Part shown: positions 24,751 to 31,979 of the stretch, piece by piece
Layout: every line of letters begins with the position of its first letter
Numbering within the stretch: the stretch's first letter is position 1
Assembly (NCBI GenBank): GCA_023488905.1
Contig: JAMDCQ010000020.1
Location: 1-64,000 of the forward strand
DNA: 64,000 nt
Origin: Candidatus Bathyarchaeota archaeon
GTDB lineage: Archaea > Thermoproteota > Bathyarchaeia > Bathyarchaeales > Bathycorpusculaceae
Direction: 5' to 3'
Program-made: the position numbers and the translations under genes
The notes under the pieces: model-generated
What the model saw: only the letters and a program-made list of their open reading frames with translations
The model's database searches: none
Told to the model about the DNA's origin: nothing

Positions 24751-25002
24751 TTGAGCGCAGACAGAAGGAAAGGTAAAATGACCGTGGAGGAAGCTGGTCG
24801 TTTAGGTGGAGAAAAAACAGCTCAAACGCACGGCCCCGAATTCTACAGCGAAATAGGCAGCAAAGGCGGATCTCAAAGAGCCAAGCAGCATGAAGGCACA
24901 GCTGAAGCAGCAGGCAAAACCAGCCTAGAAGAAGCAGGACACAGAGGAGGACAAAGAGTTCGGCGCCTAATCCGAGAGGGCAGAGAATATGAGGAAGAAT
25001 AA
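24751..25002 (+). CDS. KGG-repeat protein, copy 3
   Basis: This 83-residue copy has the start KGKMTVEEAGRLGGEKTAQTHGPEFYSEIGSKGG and the same middle and C-terminus as copy 1. TTG at 24751 lies five bases after GGAGGTGA. The 85-base exact identity with copy 1 indicates recent duplication or gene conversion. A TATA-like TATGTTTAAGAGGC lies about 75 bases upstream (about 24675), so it may have its own promoter. Confidence 0.82.
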   Translation: MSADRRKGKMTVEEAGRLGGEKTAQTHGPEFYSEIGSKGGSQRAKQHEGTAEAAGKTSLEEAGHRGGQRVRRLIREGREYEEE

Positions 25003-25071
25003 AAACCGAGACATTGCATTACCAGAAAACCCCCTCTCTGAGTAAGCATGTTTCAACGGGAGGTGAAGTTG

Positions 25072-25251
25072 TTGCCTGATAGAAGGAAGGGAACGATGAC
25101 GGTGGAGGAAGCTGGACGCTTGGGCGGAAGGATAGGTGGACGGAGAACGGCGGAGACGCATGGCAGGGAGTTCTATGAGGAAATCGGGCATAAGGGTGGG
25201 CAAAGAGTTCGAAGGCTAATCAGGGAAGGAAAAGAGTACGAGGAAAAATGA
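25072..25251 (+). CDS. KGG-repeat protein, copy 4
   Basis: This 59-residue copy contains MTVEEAGRLGGRIGGRRTAETHGREFYEEIGHKGGQRVRRLIREGKEYEEK. GGGAGGTGA ends six bases before the TTG at 25072; a TTG three bases earlier and an ATG at 25048 are in frame but fit the spacing of the other copies less well. It is the single-repeat form, like copies 2 and 5. Confidence 0.8.
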   Translation: MPDRRKGTMTVEEAGRLGGRIGGRRTAETHGREFYEEIGHKGGQRVRRLIREGKEYEEK

Positions 25252-25275
25252 TCCATGTTGTGGAGGTGAAATTGG

Positions 25276-25446
25276 TTGTCTGAAAATCGAAGGAAAGGAA
25301 AAATGACTGTGGAAGAGGCAGGTCGAATGGGCGGGGAAAAAACCTCTAGAACACACGGTGAAGAATTCTACAGTGAAATCGGCCACAAAGGCGGCCAGAA
25401 AGTCAGAAGGTTGATTGAGCAAGGTAAAGAATACGAGGAAAGGTAA
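25276..25446 (+). CDS. KGG-repeat protein, copy 5
   Basis: This 56-residue copy is the shortest of the set. It reads MSENRRKGKMTVEEAGRMGGEKTSRTHGEEFYSEIGHKGGQKVRRLIEQGKEYEER. TTG at 25276 lies six bases after GGAGGTGA. Its stop is followed 50 bases later by another GGAGGTGG, the Shine-Dalgarno site of the DUF2795-type gene. Confidence 0.8.
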   Translation: MSENRRKGKMTVEEAGRMGGEKTSRTHGEEFYSEIGHKGGQKVRRLIEQGKEYEER

Positions 25447-25507
25447 GTCAGCGTTCAAGTTTTTGGTTTATTCAAGTTTTTTAATTTGACGAGTTTTTGG
25501 AGGTGGT

Positions 25508-25794
25508 ATGCAACGAGTGAACAAACAGCGACTACACGGCGAAGAGGAATTGGGCAGGGCAGAGGCTCAAGGCGGCAATACACTGACCGAAGCGGCAAAG
25601 CAGGTCACGTAAGTCCCGCCATAGTAGAGAAGTACCTAAAGGGTATGCGTTACCCCGCAGAAAAAGAACGTTTAGTTAACAACGCCCAAACCAAGGATGC
25701 ACCCGACGACGTAATGAACATCATCAACAGACTGCCAGAAAAAACGTACAATTCGCCCATCGACATAACTAAGGAAATCGGAAAAATACAGTAA
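25508..25794 (+). pseudogene. DUF2795-domain protein gene with a frameshift
   Basis: ATG at 25508 directly follows GGAGGTGG and gives MQRVNKQRLHGEEELGRAEAQGGNTLTEAAKQVT before a stop. The neighbouring frame then carries a full DUF2795 domain (VSPAIVEKYLKGMRYPAEKERLVNNAQTKDAPDDVMNIINRLPEKTYNSPIDITKEIG) to the TAA at 25794. One indel near 25600-25612 would join them. DUF2795 proteins are small and of unknown function and often occur with stress genes. Reading the second frame upstream runs through the Shine-Dalgarno site, so it has no start of its own. Confidence 0.6.
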
Positions 25795-25894
25795 CCGTCT
25801 TTTTTTGTGGTTGCTCGGTGAGCCCACATACCCTTAAGGCACATCATTCAGTAGAAAAAATTAGACCTGATTCTTTTTTGGAGGTGAATAATTT

Positions 25895-26149
25895 TTGGCG
25901 ATGAAAAGTGAACAAAAAAGAAAAATGACTCGACAAGAAGCAGGTAGAATCGGCGGAAAAAAGGTTGCCCGCGAAAGAGGACCAGAATTTTACCGCGCTA
26001 TCGGCAAGAAGGGCGGCGAAACAGTGGCTGAGCAGCGTGGCTCAGAGTTCTATCGAGAAATAGGCAGAAAAGGCGGTGAAAGCAGAAGCAACAAAGCAAC
26101 CAGAAATAGAAGTGCAAAGTCAAAGCGTGCATCAAGAAGAGGCGCTTGA
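25895..26149 (+). CDS. KGG-repeat protein, copy 6, with basic tail
   Basis: This 84-residue copy differs more from the rest: KMTRQEAGRIGGKKVARERGPEFYRAIGKKGGETVAEQRGSEFYREIGRKGG, followed by a very basic tail (RSNKATRNRSAKSKRASRRG) that could bind nucleic acid. TTG at 25895 is seven bases after GGAGGTGA; an ATG two codons later is also possible. A TATA-like stretch precedes it, and the gene closes the array. Confidence 0.8.
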   Translation: MAMKSEQKRKMTRQEAGRIGGKKVARERGPEFYRAIGKKGGETVAEQRGSEFYREIGRKGGESRSNKATRNRSAKSKRASRRGA

Positions 26150-26227
26150 CAAATCTATTTTTTCTTGTAGGGAGTTTTCAAGTGGGCAATCACAAAATTG
26201 AAATATTTTCCAAGCTACTTTTAGGGT

Positions 26228-26671
26228 ATGAAGAAATTACTTGTTTTGTATTATAGTCGCAGTGGGAACACTGAAAAGATGGCTAAAGCAGTGGCTGAAG
26301 GAGCCCAGAGCGTAAACGGCGTCGAGGTGGATGTCAGCTACCACGTAGAAGCCTCAGAACTGACTAACTACGACGCTATAGCGTTGGGAGCGCCGACTTA
26401 CCGAAAAGAAATACCTATAGACTTCAAGAACCTCTTCGAAGAAGCCTCAGCCCAAAACTTAAGTTTAAAGGGCAAACTTGCCGCTGCGTTTGGTTCCTAC
26501 GGATGGAGCGGAGAAGCACCCAAAATGGTCCTCGACATCATGAAAGAAGAGTTCAAAATGCAAGCCATCGAACCGACCGTACTCGCGAAATACATTCCTG
26601 ACCAAACAGCACTTGACGACTGCCGAGCGCTTGGGAAAAAGATTTCCGAAACCTTGATGAACACCTCTTAA
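26228..26671 (+). CDS. flavodoxin-like protein
   Basis: The 147-residue protein has the flavodoxin FMN-phosphate loop YYSRSGNTEKMAKAVAEG (8-25), then YDAIALGAPTY and AAAFGSYGWSGEAPK, which contact the isoalloxazine ring. It resembles the flavodoxin domain of F420H2 oxidases (FprA) and other archaeal flavodoxins. It should carry electrons in the cytoplasm, perhaps in oxygen or peroxide defence. A ferritin-like gene follows 24 bases later on the same strand. Confidence 0.88.
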   Translation: MKKLLVLYYSRSGNTEKMAKAVAEGAQSVNGVEVDVSYHVEASELTNYDAIALGAPTYRKEIPIDFKNLFEEASAQNLSLKGKLAAAFGSYGWSGEAPKMVLDIMKEEFKMQAIEPTVLAKYIPDQTALDDCRALGKKISETLMNTS

Positions 26672-26695
26672 CACCTATCGATTGGAGGATTTTGT

Positions 26696-27178
26696 GTGGA
26701 ACCAAAAAAAGAGCTTCTTGATTTCTTGAAAAATCAAGTTAACGTAGAAAAAGAAATTGTGGATTCGCTTGAGAAAGCTATTGTGGATATGAAGAACCCC
26801 GCTGTCAAAGGCGTCCTAAAAGGGGTATCTCTGGATTCAGTGAAACATGCGGAACTCTACACTTCAGCCATTACCCTGCTAACAAGTGCATCAACCGCTT
26901 TAGCCCAAAGCGACCTAGACACCCAGCGCGAACTCATCCAGAAACACATCGACATAGAATCCAAACTCATCAAAGTACTCAAAGAAAAAATCCCTGAAAT
27001 CGAAAACCAAAAAGTCGTTTTCCTCCTAAAAGCCATCCTCGAAGACGAAATTCGTCACCACGCTATGTTAAAAATGACGCTTGAAATAATCGTCAAAGGC
27101 GAAACCATAACGGAAGATGACTGGTGGAAGATGCTCTGGGAAAATGTACCTTTCCATGGCGCGCCAGGCGGCGGCTAA
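26696..27178 (+). CDS. ferritin-like (rubrerythrin-type) protein
   Basis: The 160-residue protein starts with GTG; GGAGG lies about nine bases upstream. It is predicted as a four-helix bundle with carboxylate/histidine ligands placed as in ferritin-like di-iron proteins: KEIVDSLEKAI, SVKHAELY, HIDIESKLIKVL, EDEIRHHAMLKMTLE. The E-x6-Y, H-A-E and E-x-x-H-H patterns suggest a di-metal site, though one ligand is unclear. Following a flavodoxin gene, it probably acts in oxidative-stress defence or iron handling. There is no rubredoxin domain. Confidence 0.7.
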   Translation: MEPKKELLDFLKNQVNVEKEIVDSLEKAIVDMKNPAVKGVLKGVSLDSVKHAELYTSAITLLTSASTALAQSDLDTQRELIQKHIDIESKLIKVLKEKIPEIENQKVVFLLKAILEDEIRHHAMLKMTLEIIVKGETITEDDWWKMLWENVPFHGAPGGG

Positions 27179-27197
27179 AAGTAAAAATAAAGTGAAG

Positions 27198-28142
27198 TTA
27201 AGAGTTTTCGTTGGCGTGGAAAACTTTTTGGGAGGAATTCCACGTTTCCTCAACTATTTCATGCATACCCTCAAGAACTGAAGCCAAGGTTTCGCCTTTG
27301 CAGGTTAAGCCGTATGCTTTGGGGGTTCTTCTTATGAAAACTAGTTTTTTGCCTTTTAACCCTCTGAGGTACTTGTAGATTCTACGTGTGGATAGCTGTG
27401 TTTCTTTGGATAGTTTGCCTGCAGATATGCCCTCGCTTGGGATGCTGTCGTAGACTTTTCGCTCTGTTTCACAGAATGATTCCAGCGATGGGTCACGTTT
27501 GGATTGGAAAAAGAATATGTAATCACGGTCTTCGGGCGTTTCTATTAACCCGACTTCGCGTAAACGTTTCAGGATGCGAGACGCAACTTTAGGTGAAATA
27601 ACTGTTTCTATTTCTTCAAAGGTCTTCGGACCAGCCAATAGCGCCCTGAGCAGGGTTTCTTCGTAGCATTCCGAGTGCGCTGGTAGAACTTCAGCGAATT
27701 CGGGAAATACTCCTAGGACTTCTGTTAGGCGTCCACCGAAATGAGTGGCGTAGTATTCGTCGCATGACTCGTTAGCTAAGCCCACTGCCATAAGCGGTTG
27801 AAGGTACTCTTCGTTTATGGTGTCTTGGCTGTGGGTGCGCCCGGTTTTTTTGAGTTCCTGCTGAAGTTGACTAACGGAGTATCTGCCGTCAGCTATGGCT
27901 TTTAGAATGTGGAGGCGGGTTTCATTCTTTAAGACATTGAAGAGTTCTTTTAGGTAGTTTGGGTTCTCCATTGTTTGGTTGAGTTTGCGGAGTTCGTTTT
28001 TGAGTTTGTATGCTTGGCAGCGGTTGATGCATTCAAGCGGTGAGGTAGGTGCGCAGTTTCGGCATTCGGCGTCGAGTGTTTTTAGCATGGTTGCGAGGTC
28101 TTTTTTGTGGTTGTTGGGGGTTGGTTGGAGGACGTTGCCCAT
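27198..28142 (-). CDS. ArsR-type multi-winged-helix regulator with N-terminal Cys cluster
   Basis: The 314-residue protein opens with a Cys-rich motif (ECRNCAPTSPLECINRC, about 26-42) that could bind a metal or sense redox state. An ArsR-like winged helix follows at about 62-125 (LFNVLKNETRLHILKAIADGRYSVSQLQQEL). Two more winged-helix segments lie at about 150-200 (ALLAGPKTFEEIETVISPKVASRILKRLREVGLI) and 230-285 (SAGKLSKETQLSTRRIYKYLRGLKGKKLV). It is convergent with the flavodoxin/ferritin pair and divergent from the COG2522-type regulator. Twin palindromes lie in the shared promoter region. Confidence 0.75.
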   Translation of the reverse strand: MGNVLQPTPNNHKKDLATMLKTLDAECRNCAPTSPLECINRCQAYKLKNELRKLNQTMENPNYLKELFNVLKNETRLHILKAIADGRYSVSQLQQELKKTGRTHSQDTINEEYLQPLMAVGLANESCDEYYATHFGGRLTEVLGVFPEFAEVLPAHSECYEETLLRALLAGPKTFEEIETVISPKVASRILKRLREVGLIETPEDRDYIFFFQSKRDPSLESFCETERKVYDSIPSEGISAGKLSKETQLSTRRIYKYLRGLKGKKLVFIRRTPKAYGLTCKGETLASVLEGMHEIVEETWNSSQKVFHANENS

Positions 28143-28225
28143 TTTTTGTTCTCCTTTTGCCGGTGTCAGCCGGGGAAGTGGAGGTATGGTGCGCTAAGGT
28201 GCTTAATACAACTGGTTGCCCGTTT

Positions 28226-28256
28226 TGACACGCGTCATATTTAATGACATGCGTCA
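28226..28256. promoter_or_regulatory. two tandem palindromic operators
   Basis: TGACACGCGTCA (28226-28237) and TGACATGCGTCA (28245-28256) are near-identical palindromic sites 19 bases apart, about two helix turns. The second abuts the TATA-like CTTAAATAAG (28259-28268) of the gene at 28304. They lie between two divergent regulator genes. Confidence 0.65.
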
Positions 28257-28303
28257 TACTTAAATAAGTTGCCCCCCAAAGATACCAATATTCAGGTGAA
28301 AAC

Positions 28304-28678
28304 TTGATACTACCATGCGAAGTAGGAGTCAAAACAGTTCTCCCAGCAGTCAAAGCAGTAATGGCACGCACCATAGTAGAAAACCACGGTTTAACCGAAA
28401 AACAAACCGCCGACCTCCTCGGTCTATCCCAATCAGCCGTAAGCCGCTACCTCGGACGCGAACGAGGCAACCACCTAACCCTCGAAAACACCCACCAAGT
28501 CAAAGACCTAATCAACCAAATGGTAGCAACACTTGTAAAAGAACCCCAAAACAAAAACAAAGTACTGGAACTCTTCTGCCAAACCTGCATAACCATACGC
28601 GAATTGGGTTTGATGTGCCCCAAATGCCAGCAAGAAATGCCTAAAGACTGGGCAGAAAAATGCTTCTTCTGCCGCTAA
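28304..28678 (+). CDS. helix-turn-helix regulator with C-terminal zinc-binding motif
   Basis: The 124-residue protein has a TTG start, with AGGTGA six bases upstream. The front (LPCEVGVKTVLPAVKAVMARTIVENHGLTEKQTADLLGLSQSAVSRYLGRERG) is a helix-turn-helix typical of the archaeal COG2522-type predicted regulators. The middle is helical and the end carries four cysteines (LMCPKCQQEMPKDWAEKCFFC) for a zinc site, with two more (FCQTC) before it. It probably binds the twin operators just upstream and regulates itself and the divergent gene. Confidence 0.78.
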   Translation: MILPCEVGVKTVLPAVKAVMARTIVENHGLTEKQTADLLGLSQSAVSRYLGRERGNHLTLENTHQVKDLINQMVATLVKEPQNKNKVLELFCQTCITIRELGLMCPKCQQEMPKDWAEKCFFCR

Positions 28679-28896
28679 AATAGCCTGCCTAAATGCGGCT
28701 AAATATAGAACTCGCTGCAAGAACCTGAAGAGGGATGGCTATGCGTCTCAGCCCTTTAAATAAGGGGAGGGGGGTCCTCTCTGAGAGCAACAAACGCGAC
28801 TCAAAGTCAAATCCTTTTGTTTATCCTCAAAAAGCGAGTTGAGATGTCGGTAAAAGTAAATAAACAACGTGACCTAACACTAAAAGAAACCGCTGT

Positions 28897-30708
28897 TTGG
28901 TGAATTCGGTGAAGCGAACCCTCGTGTTACTGCTGATTTCTGCTTTTGCTTTAGTCGCCATTCTGCCCTCGATTTCACTGGGCAACGTGGTTTCTGCGCA
29001 AGACAGCGGCTACAGCATTGAAAGGGTGGACCACCGAGTGCAGGTGATGTATTCGGGTCACATGGTGGTTGCGGATACAATCCATGTTTCAGGCCAAGTC
29101 ACAGACGATTTCCTCATCGGATTACCCTTGAAGTATAGTGCAGATGTCCTCAAAGCATTCGCTTACGACGACAGCAAAATGTACACAGTGCATTTAGGTG
29201 TACCGCTTGGAGACCGCGGTGGATTCTACGCAGCCGAAGTAGATTTTAACGGAGATTCCCCAAGCGTTTTCACCGTAGCCTTTGTCCTATCTAACAGCCG
29301 AATCGAAGAGGGCGGAGGCGGCAACTTTACCATCGATTACCCCGCTTACCCAAGCTTAACCCAAACTGTGGGAATCTGCAACGTAACAGTCACTTTCACC
29401 AGTACCCCAACAAGCATCTCTATCTCCAGAGACGGAGAAAACGTCAACACCGTAAATTACCTGACCAATAACCTGCCCGCCTACACCTATTCCGTGGGTA
29501 AGGCGCTTGTTAGAGTGCCAGTCGGTTCCCTACAGTTACTTACCGTTGACAGTTTAGAACGCCAAGTAACAATTGACCCCACAGGCGGCGTATCAGCCAC
29601 AGAAACTTACCGTTTAACCAGCAAATCTACTTCTTCGCTAAGCGCTGTTGTACTAAGTTTACCTCCTGACGCCACAAACATAATCGTCAAGGATGCATAT
29701 GGCGGAACGCTTCAAAGCGGGCAATCTCCCACGCAAGCCACCGACCTGCTGCTTGTAAATGCCACTCTGTCGGCTTTTGTGAACAGTGGGCAATCAATTG
29801 GCTTAACAGTGCAGTATACTCTGCCCAAAGCGACCTTGGTTAGCGGCCAGTACGATCTGGTGGATTTTGACTTTTTCGCAAATTACCAATATGTTGTCGA
29901 TCACGCAACTGTGACGTTTAATCTGCCTGAAGGCGCAACCATCATAACGCCACATGCCACTATGCTTGGCTCTAACTCGACGCTTACCCGCCAAACCTTC
30001 CAAGACGCCTTAACAGTCACCCAGAACAGTGTAAGCTACGCCGACAACCTTGCACCCCAACAAACCAGCCTGCACCTGTCCTTCAGTTATAACCCAGTTT
30101 GGGTTTCGTTTAGACCCACTTTCTGGGCGGCTCTGATAGGTGTAGTTGGTTGTATAGGCGCGGTTGCCTATAGAAAAATCAGACCTAAAGAGCAGACTTA
30201 TCGGGCGAGGTCTCAGCAGCTGGCTGATCAACCACCCGAAATCGCGGCGCCTGAAACGGTTAAAGCGGGGCAACCCATAGATTTAGCGTCTCTCAAAGCC
30301 TTCCTAGAAGCCTATGAAAGTAAGCGACTGGCGATTGCTGAGCTTAAGGCGCTGGATGTGCAGGCTCAGAAAGGCAAAATCCAGAGACGCCAATACAAGA
30401 TGCAGAGAAGCGCCGTGGAAACCCGCTTAGCAGGCTTAAAGATTACCATCGATCGCTGGCGAGCAGTGTTTCTGGCTTCGGGCAGTTCGCATGCGGATAT
30501 GGTGCGGCAGCTGGATTTGGCTGAAGCGGATTTGGCTGAAGCTGAAGAGGGCATGAAAGTCTTTGAGGCGCGTCGACATAGAGGGGAGATTTCGCTTGAA
30601 GCCTACAGGCGTAGTGTAGCTGACTCGCAGAAGGTGCGGGATAAAGCTGATTCAGCCATCAGCGGAATCCTGTCGCGGTTACGTGAAAAAATCAGGCGTG
30701 CCACCTAA
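28897..30708 (+). CDS. large exported membrane protein, ribophorin I-like topology
   Basis: The 603-residue protein has a signal peptide (to about 34) and an extracellular part of about 390 residues that seems to contain two beta domains. The second begins near 225 (LERQVTIDPTGGVSATETYRLTSKSTSSLSAVVLSLPPDATNIIVKDAYGG). One membrane helix (about 413-430, FWAALIGVVGCIGAVAY) is followed by a cytoplasmic helical region of about 170 residues, rich in heptads. This order and the 'D..G.....E.Y.L......L......LP....I.V.D..G' pattern recall ribophorin I (Ost1) of the oligosaccharyltransferase. That is my inference, not an established match. TTG 28897 and GTG 28900 or 28909 are alternative starts. Confidence 0.6.
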   Translation: MVNSVKRTLVLLLISAFALVAILPSISLGNVVSAQDSGYSIERVDHRVQVMYSGHMVVADTIHVSGQVTDDFLIGLPLKYSADVLKAFAYDDSKMYTVHLGVPLGDRGGFYAAEVDFNGDSPSVFTVAFVLSNSRIEEGGGGNFTIDYPAYPSLTQTVGICNVTVTFTSTPTSISISRDGENVNTVNYLTNNLPAYTYSVGKALVRVPVGSLQLLTVDSLERQVTIDPTGGVSATETYRLTSKSTSSLSAVVLSLPPDATNIIVKDAYGGTLQSGQSPTQATDLLLVNATLSAFVNSGQSIGLTVQYTLPKATLVSGQYDLVDFDFFANYQYVVDHATVTFNLPEGATIITPHATMLGSNSTLTRQTFQDALTVTQNSVSYADNLAPQQTSLHLSFSYNPVWVSFRPTFWAALIGVVGCIGAVAYRKIRPKEQTYRARSQQLADQPPEIAAPETVKAGQPIDLASLKAFLEAYESKRLAIAELKALDVQAQKGKIQRRQYKMQRSAVETRLAGLKITIDRWRAVFLASGSSHADMVRQLDLAEADLAEAEEGMKVFEARRHRGEISLEAYRRSVADSQKVRDKADSAISGILSRLREKIRRAT

Positions 30709-30765
30709 AACCTTTTATTTTACTCATCAGCTTTTTGAAAAACCATAGCAGTGAGGTAAGACAAA

Positions 30766-30945
30766 ATGGTAAAAATTGTTGTCGATCCTAAATGCACTGG
30801 ATGCGAGACTTGTGTCAACACTTGCCCCGTCGGCGTTTATGAAATTAAAAGCGGCAAGGCCTCTCCAACCAAGGAAAGCGAATGCTTGGTTTGCAGAGCT
30901 TGTGAAGCACAATGTCCTGAAGGTGCAATTCAGGTAATCGAGTAA
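30766..30945 (+). CDS. 2[4Fe-4S] ferredoxin
   Basis: The 59-residue protein has two complete cluster motifs: C10-x2-C13-x2-C16-x3-C20-P and C40-x2-C43-x2-C46-x3-C50-P. This is the classical small clostridial/archaeal-type electron carrier, working in the cytoplasm with ferredoxin-dependent oxidoreductases. The start is ATG, with GAGGT about ten bases upstream. It stands alone 57 bases after the membrane-protein gene, and a hairpin terminator follows. Confidence 0.93.
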   Translation: MVKIVVDPKCTGCETCVNTCPVGVYEIKSGKASPTKESECLVCRACEAQCPEGAIQVIE

Positions 30946-31247
30946 AAACGTAGTCTCTCATTTGCTGAGAGAATTTCCCTTTTATTAAACAACCTTTTTT
31001 GAAGATATTTGTTGTCTTGTGCTGACTGCGTTTTCTATTTAGTAGTTGTTGCCGAACCCCCTCTTGTTTCAACAACAACCCGCGGCGCGTGTGGACGGTT
31101 GCGTTTTTGCTTTGGACGCGGGTTTGGGTTGCTAGCTGGTTGTGGCGAATTCTGCAAGCAGCATAATCATTTTCGAAGGTTTTGTTATCGGTCAACTAGC
31201 TGAAACCGTCGCATACTCTATAGTTTTTCCTAATGTATCTGAGCGGT
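30946..31247. other. intergenic region, terminator and repeat-like sequence
   Basis: CTCTCA-TTTGC-TGAGAG (30955-30971) followed by a T-rich tract is a likely terminator of the ferredoxin gene. At about 31105-31160 there is weak similarity (GGTTGCTAGCTGGTTGTGG) to the ends of the repeats at 41472 and 49758. No ORF is convincing. Confidence 0.4.
30955..30971 (+). terminator. hairpin after the ferredoxin gene
   Basis: A 6-bp stem CTCTCA/TGAGAG with a 5-base loop lies ten bases after the ferredoxin stop, followed by ATTTCCCTTTTATT. Confidence 0.5.
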
Positions 31248-31979
31248 TTAGCCGAACAGTTGAGACAGGTTTTTGCCCACTGAGTGAAGATCGCTTGCTA
31301 TTTCGTCTGGCCTCTGCTTGCTGTCGTGGAGGTCTTTTAAGCTGTTGAACTGGGAAGACACAAACACCGTCCGCAACCCCACATCTTTAGCGCCCTTAAT
31401 GTCCTCAAGCGGGCTGTCGCCGACAAAAACCGCCTCCTCCGCCTTCACCTCCAACCGCCCAAGCAATTCATGGAAGATGTCTGGGCAGGGCTTTCTACAT
31501 CCAACCTCGTCAGATACGACTATAGCGTTGAAGTATCGGGGTATGCCGACTTTTCTTAGGCTCTTGTGTATGACTGGGGCATGAGTGAAGTTGCTGATTA
31601 AGCCAACTTTGGTTTGGGCAGAGGTTTGTTCCAGTAGCTGTTTGGCGCCTTCCCGCAACTCGAGCGTATCGATGAAATCCTGAAAGAACACGTTTAATGC
31701 GGCTTTGATACATTCATCTTCTGGTGTAACCCTGTAGCCCAAGCTGCACAGCGCCTCCGCAACCCAAATCGCGTTGGTTACTTCTTTGAATTCTTCGTAG
31801 CGGATTCTGCGGTACTTAAGGTGTGCAATGTGGTAGGCGTCTAGGAATTTGGTTTTGGTTATGTCGAAACCTTCGGCGACGAGGGCGGAGAAGAGGTTGT
31901 TTTCTGAGGCGGTCATGCTGTAGCCTTTGCAGTTGACGAGTGTGCCGATGTAGTCGAAGATTACTGCTTTTAGACTCAT
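31248..31979 (-). CDS. HAD-superfamily hydrolase
   Basis: The 243-residue protein has the HAD motifs. Motif I is FDYIGTL with nucleophile Asp9. Motif II is LISNFTHA, motif III is the lysine in GCRKPCPDIF, and motif IV is VFVGDSPLEDIKGAKDVG. In motif I the second aspartate of the usual DxD is Ile11, which resembles dehalogenase/phosphonatase-type HADs (DxxGT) more than classical phosphatases. The cap is helical. It overlaps the upstream HypB-like gene by four bases and so belongs to the hyp operon. A role in hydrogenase maturation is possible but unproven. Confidence 0.82.
   Translation of the reverse strand: MSLKAVIFDYIGTLVNCKGYSMTASENNLFSALVAEGFDITKTKFLDAYHIAHLKYRRIRYEEFKEVTNAIWVAEALCSLGYRVTPEDECIKAALNVFFQDFIDTLELREGAKQLLEQTSAQTKVGLISNFTHAPVIHKSLRKVGIPRYFNAIVVSDEVGCRKPCPDIFHELLGRLEVKAEEAVFVGDSPLEDIKGAKDVGLRTVFVSSQFNSLKDLHDSKQRPDEIASDLHSVGKNLSQLFG

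Noticed and set aside
25486-25507. TTG start for the DUF2795 frame
   Set aside because: That frame would read through the GGAGGTGG site and give an unlikely Trp/Arg-rich start; a frameshift from the ATG at 25508 is simpler.
23979-26149. CRISPR-like array
   Set aside because: The repeats are coding (KGG motif) with unequal spacing and no unique spacers. I saw no CRISPR array or cas gene in the window.
28033-28374. 113-codon minus-strand ORF across the twin operators
   Set aside because: It overlaps the start regions of two well-supported genes and the operator/TATA region, and its translation is low complexity.
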